A stretch of 64,000 nucleotides of DNA from Hermatobates lingyangjiaoensis (GCA_026182355.1 JAPFBL010001928.1:6031501-6095500); one strand, 5' to 3'. Positions 8,906-23,878 are shown, counted from the stretch's first letter. A program made the numbers and translations. Notes: a model not told the origin generated them from the sequence alone.

Positions 8906-11410
8906 TTCTCATAATTCATAGCATGAATCGACTATGAAATTGATTTATGCAACAATACAAAGGTCGTTCAACAAAACATGCATATATATATACTTACATA
9001 AGACCATCGGAAATTTAAAACGTGAAAATTGGTGGATTACTTTTTGAGAAAGAAAGGTTTGAAGTTATCGAATTTCTTTTAGCCCAGTTTTCTAAAAATA
9101 CACCTCTATCTCTCCTTTTCAAAATAACACCTTCAAACGTTTGGTAGCTGTTATATGCATGCATTATATAATATACCTCTCACTCTTATTTTCTGTGAAT
9201 ACATCGACAATGCCGCCCATCGAACTCTGGCCTTTCTATGCAGTTCAGCTGAATACTATTTCGCTGATATCATCTAATCCGCATTATCACATTCAATCCT
9301 ACTCTCAGTCTCCGGAAGTCCTTTTCAACTAAGATCAAAGAGGAATATGCACATTACAATAAAATTTATTTAGTAAAATTCAATAGTAACATGCTGCAAA
9401 TTTGTATTAGTTAAATTAGATTATACATGACTGCTTAGCTTCTTTATATGAATAGCAATAAATGTTATAAGTTTTAATGAGAAGCCAATTACATTAATTA
9501 AACATTTATTTAATTTATCTATAATATAATTGCAATATCCTGCCTTATATTATTTATGTAATTATTTATACAATTAAGTTAAATAAATATGTCAGCTTAC
9601 CTAAGTAAGTATACCATGATTGACATGACTTTTCAGCGACAGTCTTTCTCCGACAGTCAATATTTTTCATAACAAAAATTTAGCCTTAAAGAGAGCCTAC
9701 CCATAACCTACTAAGTCTCTTGATAAAGCATCGGTATATTCTAAAAATAATCACGAAATAAAAATACAAGAGTTAAGAAACAAAGATTTGATAAAATAAT
9801 GAAAAAATATTATAAAGAATGGAATTAGTACCAACAAGATATTTATAAGCAATAACTTTCTCTAATTTGTAAGGTTAATTAATAATCTGACTGTATTTTT
9901 ACGATAATATTTTGTTTTAATATATTTAATTTCATAGTTTAATTCTTGTTTATTTGCATTTAAAATTTATATTTAAGATTTTTTTTATTTTTTTAATGTT
10001 ATGACAAGATAAAGCTATATGAAGATGAACAAGTTCAGTCCGTTATAAAAGATAAAAATGATGCAGTTTATATTTTGTGAATAATTGTGGCTTTAAATTT
10101 GTTAAGAGCAGAATTTTGTTGTTTGTTCTTGAAAAGAGAAATGTTAAAATGCAATGTGAGAGACTAAATGACATTGTAATAATAACATATTTAGTTTATG
10201 AGTTTTAGAGGTAATAAAAAATGTGAACGTATTGTTTTCCTTATAACTATAACAACAAAATACTCATCCTCAGTATATTAACTTATATCTATAACAAACG
10301 TAGCATGAGAAGTAAGTACTCGTATATTAGATCTATAACATAAACAAATATAAACAACTTAAAAGAACAATGCTTCAAAGATGACTGCACTTTACTAATG
10401 TTGTTTTTTAAAAAAAAAAGGAGATAATTATTGTACAAAGCATAATAAAAATGTATGGTAATTTAAAATTTCTCATAATCATAATACCTCAGCTCTTAAA
10501 CCTGTTATAAACGTCAGTTTCAAAATTTTAATTACTCTTCAACCTGTTAAAGTTTTAATTAAAGTTAATTGTATTAAAATTAATTAATTAATTGAAAAAA
10601 TAATTAAATGACGGTTTATTTTGGGTCTAAAAACACAGATATGTGTTTTGTCATTTCTGTATGGTAAAGGATCTGAGCTACATTTCAAATGAAATTTTTG
10701 CAATTTAATTATCAAAATTTAATAATTCATGCTAATAGATAATAGTCTTTATATTACTTTAGGGTCATAGGCTTGAATTTGTAAAATTAAAATGCTTACG
10801 TTTTTTGTAATTACTGTTAATTTATTAGTGAGGCTTATCCATAATTAATATATATGCCAAAGAACATGAGCTAAATATTCTGCCTCTATAAAGGAAATCC
10901 CATCAAAGAGTATAATTCTAAGAGTTTAGAAAAGTAACTACTATTTATTTTACATTTGTTATTTTTACCAATGAAATACAGTGCAAGTATTATTTGCCTT
11001 TTAACAGGAAAAATAATTAATATAAACTTGTTCAGTAGGTTACCAGCATCACTGGTAACATGACATTAGAAAGAAAAGTTTTTGAATAAAATTTCAACAT
11101 TTCTAATTGTCTGTGTTTTTTTTGTAGTTTTTTACTTTTAAATTATTTTATGAAATATTTTCTATTAATCTTGTATATCTTTCATAGTTTATTTAGTTTT
11201 AGAGATTTAAAAGAATTAAAACTTCACTAAAGAATTAAAATTGGTATTGTGGATATAGAATAAGTTAGGCATCTGCTTTCTAAATATGTATAAAATTTTA
11301 GATTTGTAGTTCAGTGTTGAATTATAAAGTACACATTTAGAAGTATGTACTCTCCCTAAATACTACCCGTATGTACTATCCCTATGTACTACCTTTGTGT
11401 CACTCAGAAA
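8906..11410. other. AT-rich spacer, no gene seen
   Basis: No coding frame with a recognisable domain; the longest open stretch (9141-9332) has no domain features. AT-rich homopolymer runs throughout. Confidence 0.6.
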
Positions 11411-11502
11411 TTATAACAATAGGTATTGAAATTAATTCACTGAACATTATTGACAGGGATACTTTTAATTGTTGTTTCTTGTTATTAAGGCACGGAAACA
11501 GA
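11411..11502. repeat. ~92-bp direct repeat, copy 1 (copy 2 at 12964-13054)
   Basis: Shares almost every base with 12964-13054, including CAATAGGTATTGAAATTAAT and ATTAAGGCACGGAAAC. The copies are in direct orientation 1.55 kb apart. No LTR-type TG...CA ends or coding sequence between them were seen. Confidence 0.85.
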
Positions 11503-11859
11503 TTCTTATATGGCCCAAGCTTTTGATATAGTATTCTTAACATGATTCAAGATAGATACAAAGTAAGTAAAAATAAAAATCATTTAAAGGAAAAAAAATA
11601 ATTCTTATTATAACATAAATAAATAAAACATCAATTCAAGTTATATACACAATGAAATATATTTAAAACAAAACTTGTAAATTGGAATATTCAATTTTTT
11701 TAACCAACATAAAATAACATTAAGTAAAGGAATGTGTTTTTATAATATTACCTTAGAACATTCGTATTGTATCTGACAGTTGAGTTCAAGTTTGTTTCTA
11801 AAATTATTCATTCTTAATCACTAATGTAGTAGTTTATTATATATTTGTTACATTTATTT

Positions 11860-11978
11860 ATACATTTATATTTATATTTATATTATATTTATATTTATTT
11901 TATATTTTATTTATATTATTTCATTATTTATTATTTATTATTTAATTGTATTATTTATATTTATATTTATACATTTTC
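11860..11978. repeat. TTTATA-rich low-complexity tract
   Basis: Irregular tandem of ATTTATATTT-type units leading into the 132-bp tandem repeat. The apparent open frame across it is compositional. Confidence 0.85.
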
Positions 11979-12290
11979 ACTACTGTCATCAGCGAGCACG
12001 CAAGCGACTGGGCTACTCTGGTTCCATGCCTTTACTTTATTACCATTGTTTATATTATGCAAATTTGAAGTTCAGAAATTTTTTTTGTTACATTTATTTT
12101 TAATATATTTGTGCACTGTCATAGGTGAGTACGCAAGCCACTGGCTATCTTGGTTCCATGCCTTTAGTTTATTACCAGTGTTTATATCACGCAAATATTA
12201 AATTAAAAAAAAATTTTTGTACATTTATATATAATACATTTGTATTACTGTCGCTGGCAAGCACGCAAAACACTTCCTGCCCTGATATGA
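11979..12290. repeat. Tandem repeat, period ~132 bp, about 2.3 units
   Basis: The phrase ACTGTC..(A/G)GCA(A/C)GCACGCAA recurs at 11982, 12115 and 12247, each followed (in the first two units) by CTGG, GGTTCCATGCCTTTA and TTTATTACCA. Spacings are 133 and 132 bp, and the third unit is partial. The open frames over it (11845-12328) follow the repeat and show no domain. Confidence 0.85.
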
Positions 12291-12963
12291 TGATAATTTT
12301 CTTTTATTTAACATTATTTAGGCAATAAATAATATATATTTAATTTCAGATCTCTATCTTCACGGGAAGTGGGTGAACAAACAAACAATCAAACGAACTC
12401 ATGTACTTTATATATAGAGGCAATAAGTACATATTTAATAAAAGCTTCATAATATGATCTTCATGAGTTCAGACATATATATTTTGTTATTTGCAAAATC
12501 TGTTAAGGAATGTGTGCAAGGAACAGGTTTCGGTAATGGCTGACTGTGCTGGGCACTCTCGCTAGAAATAATTCTTTATTCCCCCATACCAACATGAATC
12601 TCGGGGAGGAAACGTCGACTCGTTCATCACCCTGAAGCTACTGCCCACTCTCCCTGCCTTTTTTTTTTTCATCGTGAGATATGAATTTAAGAACGTTTAC
12701 TTCCTTTCCTTTCTTTTTTCATAGAACCAATAACATTATGACTGCACATAATAGCTAGTGAATCAGAAGTAATTGCCATAAATTCAAATAAACTATTTTT
12801 TTGTCTATAGTCACACAGAAAATCTAGATATTTTATAAAATGCGCTTACTTTACATAAATTATGTTTTATCTAACATTAATGCCACCATTATCACAATTT
12901 TATGATAGCATTATTTCCCAATCTAAGTAACCTATCCTCCACTTAACTATGCACTTATTTTTA
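12291..12963. other. AT-rich spacer, no gene seen
   Basis: A slightly GC-richer patch at about 12500-12660 gives no coding frame or repeat match within the window. Confidence 0.55.
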
Positions 12964-13054
12964 GAAATGATAACAATAGGTATTGAAATTAATTCACTGA
13001 ACATTATTGACAGGGATAATTTTAATTGTTGTTTCTTATCATTAAGGCACGGAA
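12964..13054. repeat. ~92-bp direct repeat, copy 2
   Basis: Second copy of 11411-11502, differing at only a handful of bases. Confidence 0.85.
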
Positions 13055-16000
13055 ACTATGCCATAACCATAGTGTCCTTAAGTTAATTGCCTCTCTTTAA
13101 CGTGTACACTCAATTACAGCTTCTCATTAATAAACTGCGAATGCGTTTATGATAAGATACATAAGATTTATTATTTTATTTTATTATTTATTATAAAGAT
13201 AAAGGACGAACCAGAATAAGACTCTGCGTTGGCAATTGGATATTTAACACAAATAACACGTCTTAAATGATCATTAACTGATGGGCTCAATCACTGCATT
13301 TTACAATGTTTGGAGTAGATTTACCGATTCGATGATAAAATTAACTGCCAAGGTTGGTAAGTTTTCTACAGAAAATAAAAGGTAACTGACTCAAAACTGA
13401 GTACGTGGATGAGAAGGAATAAGATTATGATGCTGTAAAACTTTCCCTAACTTATGAACGCATGGAAAGTAGTTTATTATGAGTTATAGTAGGGTCTACT
13501 TTAATACTTTATAAATACTAAACATTAGCAGACATGTTATGTCTATATATGAACTTTAAATTTATGAGTTTGCAATCATTGTGGATATAATACAATCATT
13601 ATGAAGATTAAAAAAAAATTGCAAGTTTGATATCTTATCTCTGAAGACTTCATTATCACTCATTTAGTGAAGATACTGTTGTCGTTGTAGAATTTTAGAT
13701 ATGGTAAATCTATAGGATAGTAATAAATAGAGCTAGTAAAAATTATGATGAGTGATATACAAATTTAAAAATGTTGTATTAAAGAGGAAGGTGTGCTATG
13801 CAAAAAAAAAAAATAAAGTCAACAAGCTTTGAAAAAATTAATAATTTTCTAATTGAGGTTTACATAATGTCAGATAAAAAAAATGTCATATAAGTAGCGG
13901 ACGCAGAAAATAACAAAAATGAACTAAATGAATAGGTAACATTTTTTTTTCCAATAATTTGACCATAAATAAAATGACAGACGAGAACGTACCAATTGTA
14001 CCCATCGTTATTTCACTGGACTGAAGACATAATTTATTGTAATATTGAAAGAAAATATGCTTCGGTAAAGTTGGTCAGTTAGACAAATAAGTTCGTGAAA
14101 ATGAATGATGTGTGTGTATTCAAAATGGTATGAACTTTCCATTGGAGGCAGAATTTCACAAATTATAGTGAACATCGAACGTACGAGTACATAGTCCATA
14201 ATGTGTACAACAATTTTTGTGAATTTGGGCCATTTATAGAAGAATATAACACTATGAAGGACAATAACACTATTATTTTAAGAAAATTAATAGAAAGCAC
14301 ATACACAATTGTGATTGTAATTTCATATTCTGGCAAAAGTTGATATTTCAACTTAAAAAGATACTTAACAAAAAAATAAACTGTATAGAAAAAGTTTTGA
14401 CATTTTTTAAACATGTCTAATCTTGTTTTAAAAATATGAAATTGATATTTGTTTGATTAATCATTTATTAATTGATTTAAGAACATTAAATCCGCATGAA
14501 TATCTATAAAACTACTATTTGAAGAAATGAACAAAAAATTGAAGATTGTTAAATTTGTGACGAAGACTTGGGCATCTTGGAAGAAATCTTTCTTCCAGAA
14601 TGGGATGCCTTTGTTGTAATGCCCCTAAAAATCATGAAAATGATTCTCAGAGATTTCTTCTTGTAATTAAAATAATATGCTTTTAGCGTTTTAAAAGTAC
14701 CAAACTAGTACTCATTAGTATTTTACTATCTGCATAGTAACATAAATGGTGTTTTATTTCATTCAAATTCCAAAAAACAAACGAGTCAATAAACATATAT
14801 ATATTTTGAACTTCAAATGAATAGTTATAGAAGGAATTATTATCTTCTTATTAACAGCAAAGTGTTAATAATTTTTAATAAACGAGATACCAAAAATATT
14901 ACTACATTATTATAAAATACAAACAACCTTTACAGTATTAACAATGATTTTTTTTTTATTCATATGTAGTATTTCATCTACAGACTAATTTGAAAAAAAG
15001 AATTTGTTTGTCCAGTTAAGCAACAATTTTGTTTTATATGTATTTGAGAGGAACCACAGGAGACGCTGTGATTTTCTTCTCATCCGCTTTCCTGTTACCA
15101 TGGGAGGGAATAGCTACGTAGCTGCAAAGCTTTATGATACATCTTGAAACCTTATGTCTAGTTCTTGTTTTTGCTTAATTTAAACTTTGCTTTAAATTTA
15201 ACTGACAGGTTTTTTTTTCAAAATTACGTGTATATAAATACCAATTTCATTGACTGTCTCATTATAATTTTAATTTAAAAAAATCTTATTATTACAAAGG
15301 GAAATTATTCTTATGTGGCTTGATCGAACCTGGTTATCAGGTTCCTTTCTTCTATAACATCTGCTCAGAAAAACATTTCTCATCGACAATTAAATGACTA
15401 AATTAACAATCAGTAATCAAAAGCAACAATTAGTCAAATATTCCAATGTATCACTTTTATTTACTAATGTTTAATATTTATAAATAAAATAATAAATCAT
15501 TAAAAAAATCATTAATAAAATAAGCATTAATTGCAGTACAATTTTTTAGTAAAACGTAGTTATTAAAACGGAGCATTTGTATTTACAGTGACTATAAAAT
15601 CATTTTAAAGTTTCTATAACGATCAAAAAAGAAAGAACCTTAAGTACCTGTATTGACATAAATTGTTATTATGTGCCTTGGTGTAATATCGCCTAAAAAC
15701 AACAGATTTCTTTTCCATATTCTGAACTATACAAATGGCAGCATGATTAATTTTTTTTAAATTTCACATTCATCCACTCACATTCGCTCAGACTTCAAAG
15801 AAAACATTAACAAAAATTTAGGAAATCTCCGAAAATATAAATTTGTACTTAAACTTATTTTTTGCCACAGTTGCTTTAACTTAATTAATTTAAATGAGAA
15901 ATATAATTTTGTTCTAAGTTAGTAAGTGTTTTAAATTGATCCCAAAGGTCGCAATGAATTTCATTCGAAAAACCTACGTTTATCTTATGTTTAATATAAT

Positions 16001-16677
16001 ATATAGAAAATTTAAATACATTAATTAATTAGTAACTATTTCATAATTAAGAAAAGCTTACTTACTAATTCATTAAATTGAAATGTAGCTTGAAAGGTAG
16101 GACAAATAGAGAGTAACAAGTAACGAGACAGGATGTGGCCGTGTTCGCTGTCAAACTAGTTCCGCCGCACAATTGTCCTCACTTTGAAATTGAGTTCAAA
16201 GTTGCATTTCAAACAATCTGGCTGAGAAAAGTTGTTTAGTTTAGCTCGAACATGCCTCAAACATGTCCACAAACAGTTGGAAAACACTCTTGTTGCAAAA
16301 ACATACCTCCTGTCCACCACTCTTGACAATGTTCTAGCTCAATTCCTATCATTACTCTTCTTCAACTTCAAAAACCAAAATCACTTTTATAGATAATAAC
16401 TATTATAATAATATATTTTGTTAAGCTTAAAAATAAGTAGAAAGCGGTATCGTTGCTTATCAACTGAAAATGTTTGCCTCAGCCGCAGTATCCTGAATAA
16501 CTATCCGTTAAACCTAAATTGTACAAGCCGTTAAAATTTTTATGTTTGATTTAAGGTAGTGTACTGTAATAACTCACTTAAAAATTTCATATTGCGGTAT
16601 ATCTAATTAATTTGTATTTATATTCATCAATATTGAGCAAGTACTCAAAAGTCCTTCATATTTATTGGACTTCTGAC
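13055..16677. other. AT-rich spacer with a GC-richer patch at 16090-16330
   Basis: No coding frame with recognisable features. The segment 16090-16330 is less AT-rich than its surroundings and non-repetitive within the window. It has no open frame of note and could be any conserved or once-inserted sequence. A smaller patch lies at 15045-15130. Confidence 0.55.
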
Positions 16678-17980
16678 TAGGGTTTATGCAAAAACCGACA
16701 TTTTAGAAAACCGGTTTTCGAATAGTAATTTTTCCAAAAAAAACCGGTTTTAACCGTTTATGTTAACAATAAAACTTCATTACCTCTGAAAATTGATTCA
16801 TCCATTTTTTAATAAAAAATTTTCTTGATTTATATCATATTATAAATATTATAATAAATATTATAAAAAAATTCCCAACAATTTATATTTCATTATCTTT
16901 AATTATTTCATATATTTTTAACTTGTAGAATTGCCACTGAGTGGTAAGCCTTTAACAGTATTGTCATCTTTTTCCAGGAATGTTTTAAGAAATATATTCA
17001 TGTTGATACATGATTAAATATTTTTCTACTGTACCATTCTTTCCACATTTACAAATAAGGAAAAATATTTTATAACTAGTCTCAATAATACGATGAATAA
17101 GTTTCTCTAGTGAATAGAGACTTACTATTATTTTTTCTCAAGTGCATTAAATTTGAATCTATACAAGAATATTGTCTCATCTTTCAATATAATTCAAGAG
17201 AAATTTGGCTTCATTATTTAGTTCGCAATGCATGATTGGAATAAGAGAAAGAAAAGAGTTCATTCATCATGAATAGTTGGAAAAGTCTGAATATGCCTTG
17301 AAATATTAAAAAAACTTTTCTCAACTTCCACTACTCATTTTATGTTTAGCATTTGTAACTGAGAGAAATGAAATTATTAATGAGTAAAAAAATATCGAAA
17401 AAAAGTTCGAATTTTCATAAAAAAATTTTTTGCTCGAATATTTTGTAATTCAAACAAAAAATTTCAACAGAAAATTTAGAGTGATTAAAAGCAGTTTTTG
17501 ACTGAAATTTTTTAATGTTCAATTTTCTTGATAGTAAAACTTTTTTATGCAATTTAGTAGAACAAATAAATAATAGTTGACCAGGATTAAATAACTTTAA
17601 AAACAATTATTCGTTGTTTATGGATAATTTTCACATATAAGCATGTAAATATTTTTATAATAGTGAAACGAGTTATTCAGCAAAGGGATCGAATAAATAA
17701 AAACAATATATTTTCATATATTGATAATAACCATATTATTTTAAAACCATATTATATTTATGATAACCATATTATTAAATCGGACCGAAATGATTCCATG
17801 AACCAAACCGCTTGCAACAGTGTTTTCATGAATCGGGTACATTTGGCTACATTTGTCATTTTCAATTTTTTTTTTAAGTTTTATTCATACATTGAAAACC
17901 GATATTTTCTGCTAAAAAACCGGTTTTAGAATTTCATAATTTTCTCCAAAAAACCGGTTTTTAAAAACCGACAAACCCTA
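16678..17980. mobile_element. Decayed hAT-type DNA transposon, non-coding
   Basis: Terminal inverted TAGGGTTT (16678) and AAACCCTA (ending 17980) are flanked by near-perfect 8-bp target duplications, CTTCTGAC (16670-16677) and CTTTTGAC (17981-17988). Both ends are rich in repeated AAAACCGGTTTT boxes: at about 16712 and 16742 on the left, and 17918 and 17951 on the right. An 8-bp duplication is the hallmark of hAT elements. At 1.3 kb it is shorter than an autonomous element, and no transposase frame is visible. The interior is AT-rich. Confidence 0.82.
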
Positions 17981-19201
17981 CTTTTGACCATCTGCTATAT
18001 AGAATTGTATAGAAGGCTCTGCGACTAAGCCACATTGTCTCAGGCAATTGTTTAGCGTTGTTACTGACTTGGTGTATCTCCTGAATGAACATGTAAGAAT
18101 TACTAGTACCATGGGCACGAGTCTGATACGACAATGCTTGTAGTGGTGTTTTATCTCGTGGTGTCTATTCTTTCATAAGGATGGTTAGAGAGACTTTTTG
18201 TCCCGAGAAGCAGGTTCTATGGTCATTTGTTTATCATACACTATAAAATCTTATGGTAAGAACAAAAGACCTATACTTTAGCCACATCGAACTGACCTCA
18301 TTACATTGTATTATCGAGATCAGGATACTTGATAATCAATCAAACAGGTTGCCTGGAAGCAACAAGTGATGATCTAGAATAAAGCATCGGAACCTCTATT
18401 CTAGGCCTAGATAATAGACCTAGATAATAGACCAGTTTGTGGGAATTACTCTACTTAATCTACTTAATTGCCCTAATTTCAGCCCTCAATCCGGGAAAAC
18501 AGGTGATTGTTGGTTTACTAGTTTGCATTTAAACCTAAAACAGCAGACTGTTGCAAATCTGGTGGTATGCAATATTTGAAAACGGCGATAAAACAGGGTT
18601 CATTATAACATAAAATTTATAAAAGACATAGTAAACAAAAAATACATTTAGTGTAATTGACATTATGAACAGTAGATTATCAGAGAATCTAACAGTTCTT
18701 GCTTTGTTTAAAAGCCCCATTGTTTTTTTGGGTAATATTGAAACATCATAAATGTATTTTTTCTTTTATTATAACAAAATCAGTAGCTTTTAATTTAATT
18801 CTACATCCCTAGTAATTTAATAAACCTAACTTTTTTTAAGAGTAGTATTACACTAAAAAGTTTAACTATTAACCTACCTGTAGCAATAGGAGAAGGTTTA
18901 GTTAAAAAGATATCGACAACATATCTATTAGAAGTGTAAATCAATAAAATCAGATCCTAACATTTTGGCTAGCACAGTAAAAATAGCTATAAAACTGAAA
19001 GAAATTCATCTCGGCTGCTTCTTTGCTAATCAAATAGATGAAGTTTTATAACGTGGTACAGTTCAGTGAAACAAAACTAACAGATAGTTGTTTTAATCCA
19101 AGAACTATAGAATTGATTGCAAAAATCTAACGCTGGATCAATTAGCATAAATATAAAATCCATCCATGCAACTTACAAATGATATTTTTTTCTATAAAAA
19201 C
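17981..19201. other. Spacer, no gene seen
   Basis: A slightly GC-richer stretch at 17990-18440 could be a decayed upstream part of the LINE relic that follows, but no motif could be read confidently. Confidence 0.5.
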
Positions 19202-20470
19202 TTTCTTCAGGGAGATATGTTGTGGCTCATATTCAGGTGAGTAGTTGCAGATGATTTATTGAATACTCTAAATAATCAAGGATATAACGATACCTTGTTA
19301 TTATAAGCAAAGAGATCATTATGAGTACTAAACATGAGCAGTTGCATTACATTCTCTCTGAGTTTATGTAAGTTTGGTGAAGAAAAAGGTAAATGAGATG
19401 GGTAAAGAACTGTATATAAATCTAGATAAAACAGTCCTTATATCTTTATAAAGAAGAAATAATGTGAGTCTCTATGACTTCTTCATTAGAAATACTAAAC
19501 TAGTGCACAGAGAAATGCAAAAACCATACAGTCTCTTTTGATGAAAAACTAAATGAGAAAAGCCATGTACAGATAGATTGGCTAAGGCCACAAAAACAAT
19601 GTTTTCCTGTAATAAATTCTTTGCTGGATTATAGGTTCTTGACTCCAAATCTGCATTTTCGGTTCTACATAATTACCATTACTGTAGTGATAAAACTAAT
19701 GGTTTTGCAGTCATTGGTTGTAAATAATGCCTATGTTAGTTATTAATAATCTACAAAGAAAAACGTTTCTACCGATTACAAGACCAATGACCAATTTACC
19801 TTCCTAGAGCATTAAAAAAAATTAATCCCAACCCATTGTATATTTTCAACAAGACAGCAGTAATTTTCAGACTATTTTCATAAAAAAGATAGAAATTCTT
19901 AAAGGAGAGATACAAATTTCTAGAATTTAATATAACAAAATGTGTGGTATATACACTGCTTGTAATAGAATATATTACAAGAATGACAGTAACGACAAAT
20001 GTTTATCTGACATTACATGAGCTTCTTGATCTCATCTGTATGCTGTTAGGTCCAAAATTAATTATAATAAAACCAGTAAAACTAAGTCAATAAGACCTAG
20101 GTATGGGGATGTAGACTCAAGAGTAAGGCAGTAGAATGGCTCAAATTACTTGAAGACAAAACAAACTTTCTCTAACTTGGAGGACTTTTGCACAACACCC
20201 CAGCATTTTCAAGTTTCTAATTCTTAAATAGAATTCAGAAAATGACTGAAAACACCAACTGACGACGTAACCAACTGAAAATAAATTAAATGAAAAGAAA
20301 TTAATGAAACATCTAATGAAGTATTTAGAAATATTTGTGGAATATATAAAAGGAAAATTTTCCTCTTAATTCTACTAATACAATATGCAATTAGCGCTTA
20401 CAAAACATGTAGATTCTGTTTGAACAAGGTGGAAAGCTATAAACTTCTATGTGAATGTGATGCAAATCAT
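19202..20470 (+). pseudogene. Decayed jockey/R1-like non-LTR retrotransposon (LINE)
   Basis: Broken into several frames. From about 19209: QGDMLW, then VVADDLLNTLNNQGYN, matching the conserved block before the YADD box. At about 19540: VSFDEKLNEKSHVQ, like the L-x-V-x-L-D-x-x-L-x-W-x-x-H-V thumb motif. At about 19572, in another frame: DRLAKATKTMFSCNKFF. At 20408: CRFCLNKVESYKLLCECDA, the cysteine-rich C-terminal motif (C-x-x-C ... C-x-C) common in arthropod jockey/R1-type elements. The order and spacing fit one element on the plus strand. Many stops and frameshifts; no function. Confidence 0.68.

Positions 20471-22035
<1,565 letters not shown>

Positions 22036-22079
<44 letters not shown>
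22036..22079. repeat. (TA)n tract bounding array 2
   Basis: Pure TA dinucleotides up to the first base of the 652-bp array. Confidence 0.97.
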
Positions 22080-22080
<1 letters not shown>

Positions 22081-22148
22081 AAAAAGACGAGCCAATCCCT
22101 GTTACGTATTACTTTGGGCACTTCTTATTGGTTGTGGGTGTTTTTTCG

Positions 22149-22574
22149 TTAAACACGTTTCTCCTTAGCACACTCCGTCTGCTCGGCCGCCTCAGCCTTC
22201 ACTCCAGGAGAGGGCTCGCAGTCCCTACTTAATTTTCCAATAGAGTTGGATGAAGGTCTTGGCGTCCTGGCTTGGAAGTGTACCTCGTCGAACTCGGTGT
22301 TTACTATGGGCTTAGTGGTTTTCATTAGATACTGGTTGTTGGTGTTTTCTGTAGATTCTATTGTTGTGGGTGTATGTAGAACCTTTCCCCGTCGGTTTCC
22401 TAACACGCTTGGCCGCATCCGCCGTCCTTCCTGGAGAGGGCTCGCAGTCCCTACTTTAATTTCACAGAGGGCAGGAATGGCATAGGCGTCCTCACGTAGA
22501 AGAATTCCTCGTATGAACCTGGTCCGGGCTATGGGCATTATGAGTTGAAGTTGAGTGTGTGTGGCGTTTGTCAT
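22149..22574 (-). CDS. 141-codon open frame, array 2 unit 1, unknown product
   Basis: ATG at 22574, with a stop four codons upstream in frame, so this start fixes the frame. Hydrophilic, no known domain. Contains MPIARTRFIRG, PIVNTEFDEVHFQAR and AEQTECAKEKR. It begins 59 bases after the predicted ribozyme cleavage site and is repeated unchanged in the next unit. See 3927-4382 for why coding is doubtful. Confidence 0.3.
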   Translation of the reverse strand: MTNATHTQLQLIMPIARTRFIRGILLREDAYAIPALCEIKVGTASPLQEGRRMRPSVLGNRRGKVLHTPTTIESTENTNNQYLMKTTKPIVNTEFDEVHFQARTPRPSSNSIGKLSRDCEPSPGVKAEAAEQTECAKEKRV

Positions 22575-22632
22575 TAGACCCCTTTACTGCAGTGTTTTCT
22601 AGAAGAATGCGTGGCGCCTTCCTCGTGTCGTT

Positions 22633-22670
22633 GCGACCGGTTTCGACCGTTCCTCGGTCATTCTCAAGCT
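22633..22670 (-). ncRNA. Hammerhead-like motif, array 2 unit 1
   Basis: AGC, TTGAGAA, T, GACCG-AGGAA-CGGTC, GAA, ACCGGT, C, GC. Five-bp stem II is perfect, stem III is a 6-bp palindrome, stem I shows two pairs next to the core. Core positions 3 and 8 are U and A instead of C and G. Predicted cleavage between 22635 and 22634 would give 652-nt monomers. Confidence 0.55.
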
Positions 22671-22800
22671 GGTGGGTGTAGTTCCTGGCTGGATTGTGCG
22701 TTATTATATGTTGAATGCCAGATTAGTTATTGAAAAAGACGAGCCAATCCCTGTTACGTATTACTTTGGGCACTTCTTATTGGTTGTGGGTGTTTTTTCG

Positions 22801-23226
22801 TTAAACACGTTTCTCCTTAGCACACTCCGTCTGCTCGGCCGCCTCAGCCTTCACTCCAGGAGAGGGCTCGCAGTCCCTACTTAATTTTCCAATAGAGTTG
22901 GATGAAGGTCTTGGCGTCCTGGCTTGGAAGTGTACCTCGTCGAACTCGGTGTTTACTATGGGCTTAGTGGTTTTCATTAGATACTGGTTGTTGGTGTTTT
23001 CTGTAGATTCTATTGTTGTGGGTGTATGTAGAACCTTTCCCCGTCGGTTTCCTAACACGCTTGGCCGCATCCGCCGTCCTTCCTGGAGAGGGCTCGCAGT
23101 CCCTACTTTAATTTCACAGAGGGCAGGAATGGCATAGGCGTCCTCACGTAGAAGAATTCCTCGTATGAACCTGGTCCGGGCTATGGGCATTATGAGTTGA
23201 AGTTGAGTGTGTGTGGCGTTTGTCAT
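22801..23226 (-). CDS. 141-codon open frame, array 2 unit 2, unknown product
   Basis: Identical in translation to the frame in unit 1 (22149-22574). No recognisable domain; its preservation may only reflect recent duplication of the DNA. Confidence 0.3.
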   Translation of the reverse strand: MTNATHTQLQLIMPIARTRFIRGILLREDAYAIPALCEIKVGTASPLQEGRRMRPSVLGNRRGKVLHTPTTIESTENTNNQYLMKTTKPIVNTEFDEVHFQARTPRPSSNSIGKLSRDCEPSPGVKAEAAEQTECAKEKRV

Positions 23227-23284
23227 TAGACCCCTTTACTGCAGTGTTTTCTAGAAGAATGCGTGGCGCCTTCCTCGTGTCGTT

Positions 23285-23322
23285 GCGACCGGTTTCGACC
23301 GTTCCTCGGTCATTCTCAAGCT
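23285..23322 (-). ncRNA. Hammerhead-like motif, array 2 unit 2
   Basis: Same sequence as in unit 1, exactly 652 bp further on: core TTGAGAA, perfect GACCG/CGGTC stem II, palindromic ACCGGT stem III. Confidence 0.55.
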
Positions 23323-23452
23323 GGTGGGTGTAGTTCCTGGCTGGATTGTGCGTTATTATATGTTGAATGCCAGATTAGTTATTGAAAAAGACGAGCCAAT
23401 CCCTGTTACGTATTACTTTGGGCACTTCTTATTGGTTGTGGGTGTTTTTTCG

Positions 23453-23878
23453 TTAAACACGTTTCTCCTTAGCACACTCCGTCTGCTCGGCCGCCTCAGC
23501 CTTCACTCCAGGAGAGGGCTCGCAGTCCCTACTTAATTTTCCAATAGAGTTGGATGAAGGTCTTGGCGTCCTGGCTTGGAAGTGTACCTCGTCGAACTCG
23601 GTGTTTACTATGGGCTTAGTGTTTTCAATTAGATACTGGTTGTTGGTGTTTTCTGTAGATTCTATTGTTGTGGGTGTATGTAGAACCTTTCCCCGTCGGT
23701 TTCCTAACACGCTTGGCCGCATCCGCCGTCCTTCCTGGAGAGGGCTCGCAGTCCCTACTTTAATTTCACAGAGGGCAGGAATGGCATAGGCGTCCTCACG
23801 TAGAAGAATTCCTCGTATGAACCTGGTCCGGGCTATGGGCATTATGAGTTGAAGTTGAGTGTGTGTGGCGTTTGTCAT
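23453..23878 (-). CDS. 141-codon open frame, array 2 unit 3, unknown product
   Basis: Same frame as units 1 and 2, but residues MKTTKP are replaced by IENTKP through a small local rearrangement that keeps the frame. No recognisable domain. Confidence 0.3.
   Translation of the reverse strand: MTNATHTQLQLIMPIARTRFIRGILLREDAYAIPALCEIKVGTASPLQEGRRMRPSVLGNRRGKVLHTPTTIESTENTNNQYLIENTKPIVNTEFDEVHFQARTPRPSSNSIGKLSRDCEPSPGVKAEAAEQTECAKEKRV

Noticed and set aside
11845..12328. Two overlapping open frames of 118 and 67 codons as genes
   Set aside because: They track a TTTATA-rich tract and a 132-bp tandem repeat; the protein is low complexity.
11411..13054. The two 92-bp direct repeats as LTRs of a retrotransposon
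   Set aside because: No TG...CA ends, primer binding site, polypurine tract or coding sequence between them.
16090..16330. GC-richer patch as a host exon or promoter
   Set aside because: No open frame, splice-consistent structure or known motif; kept only as a note.
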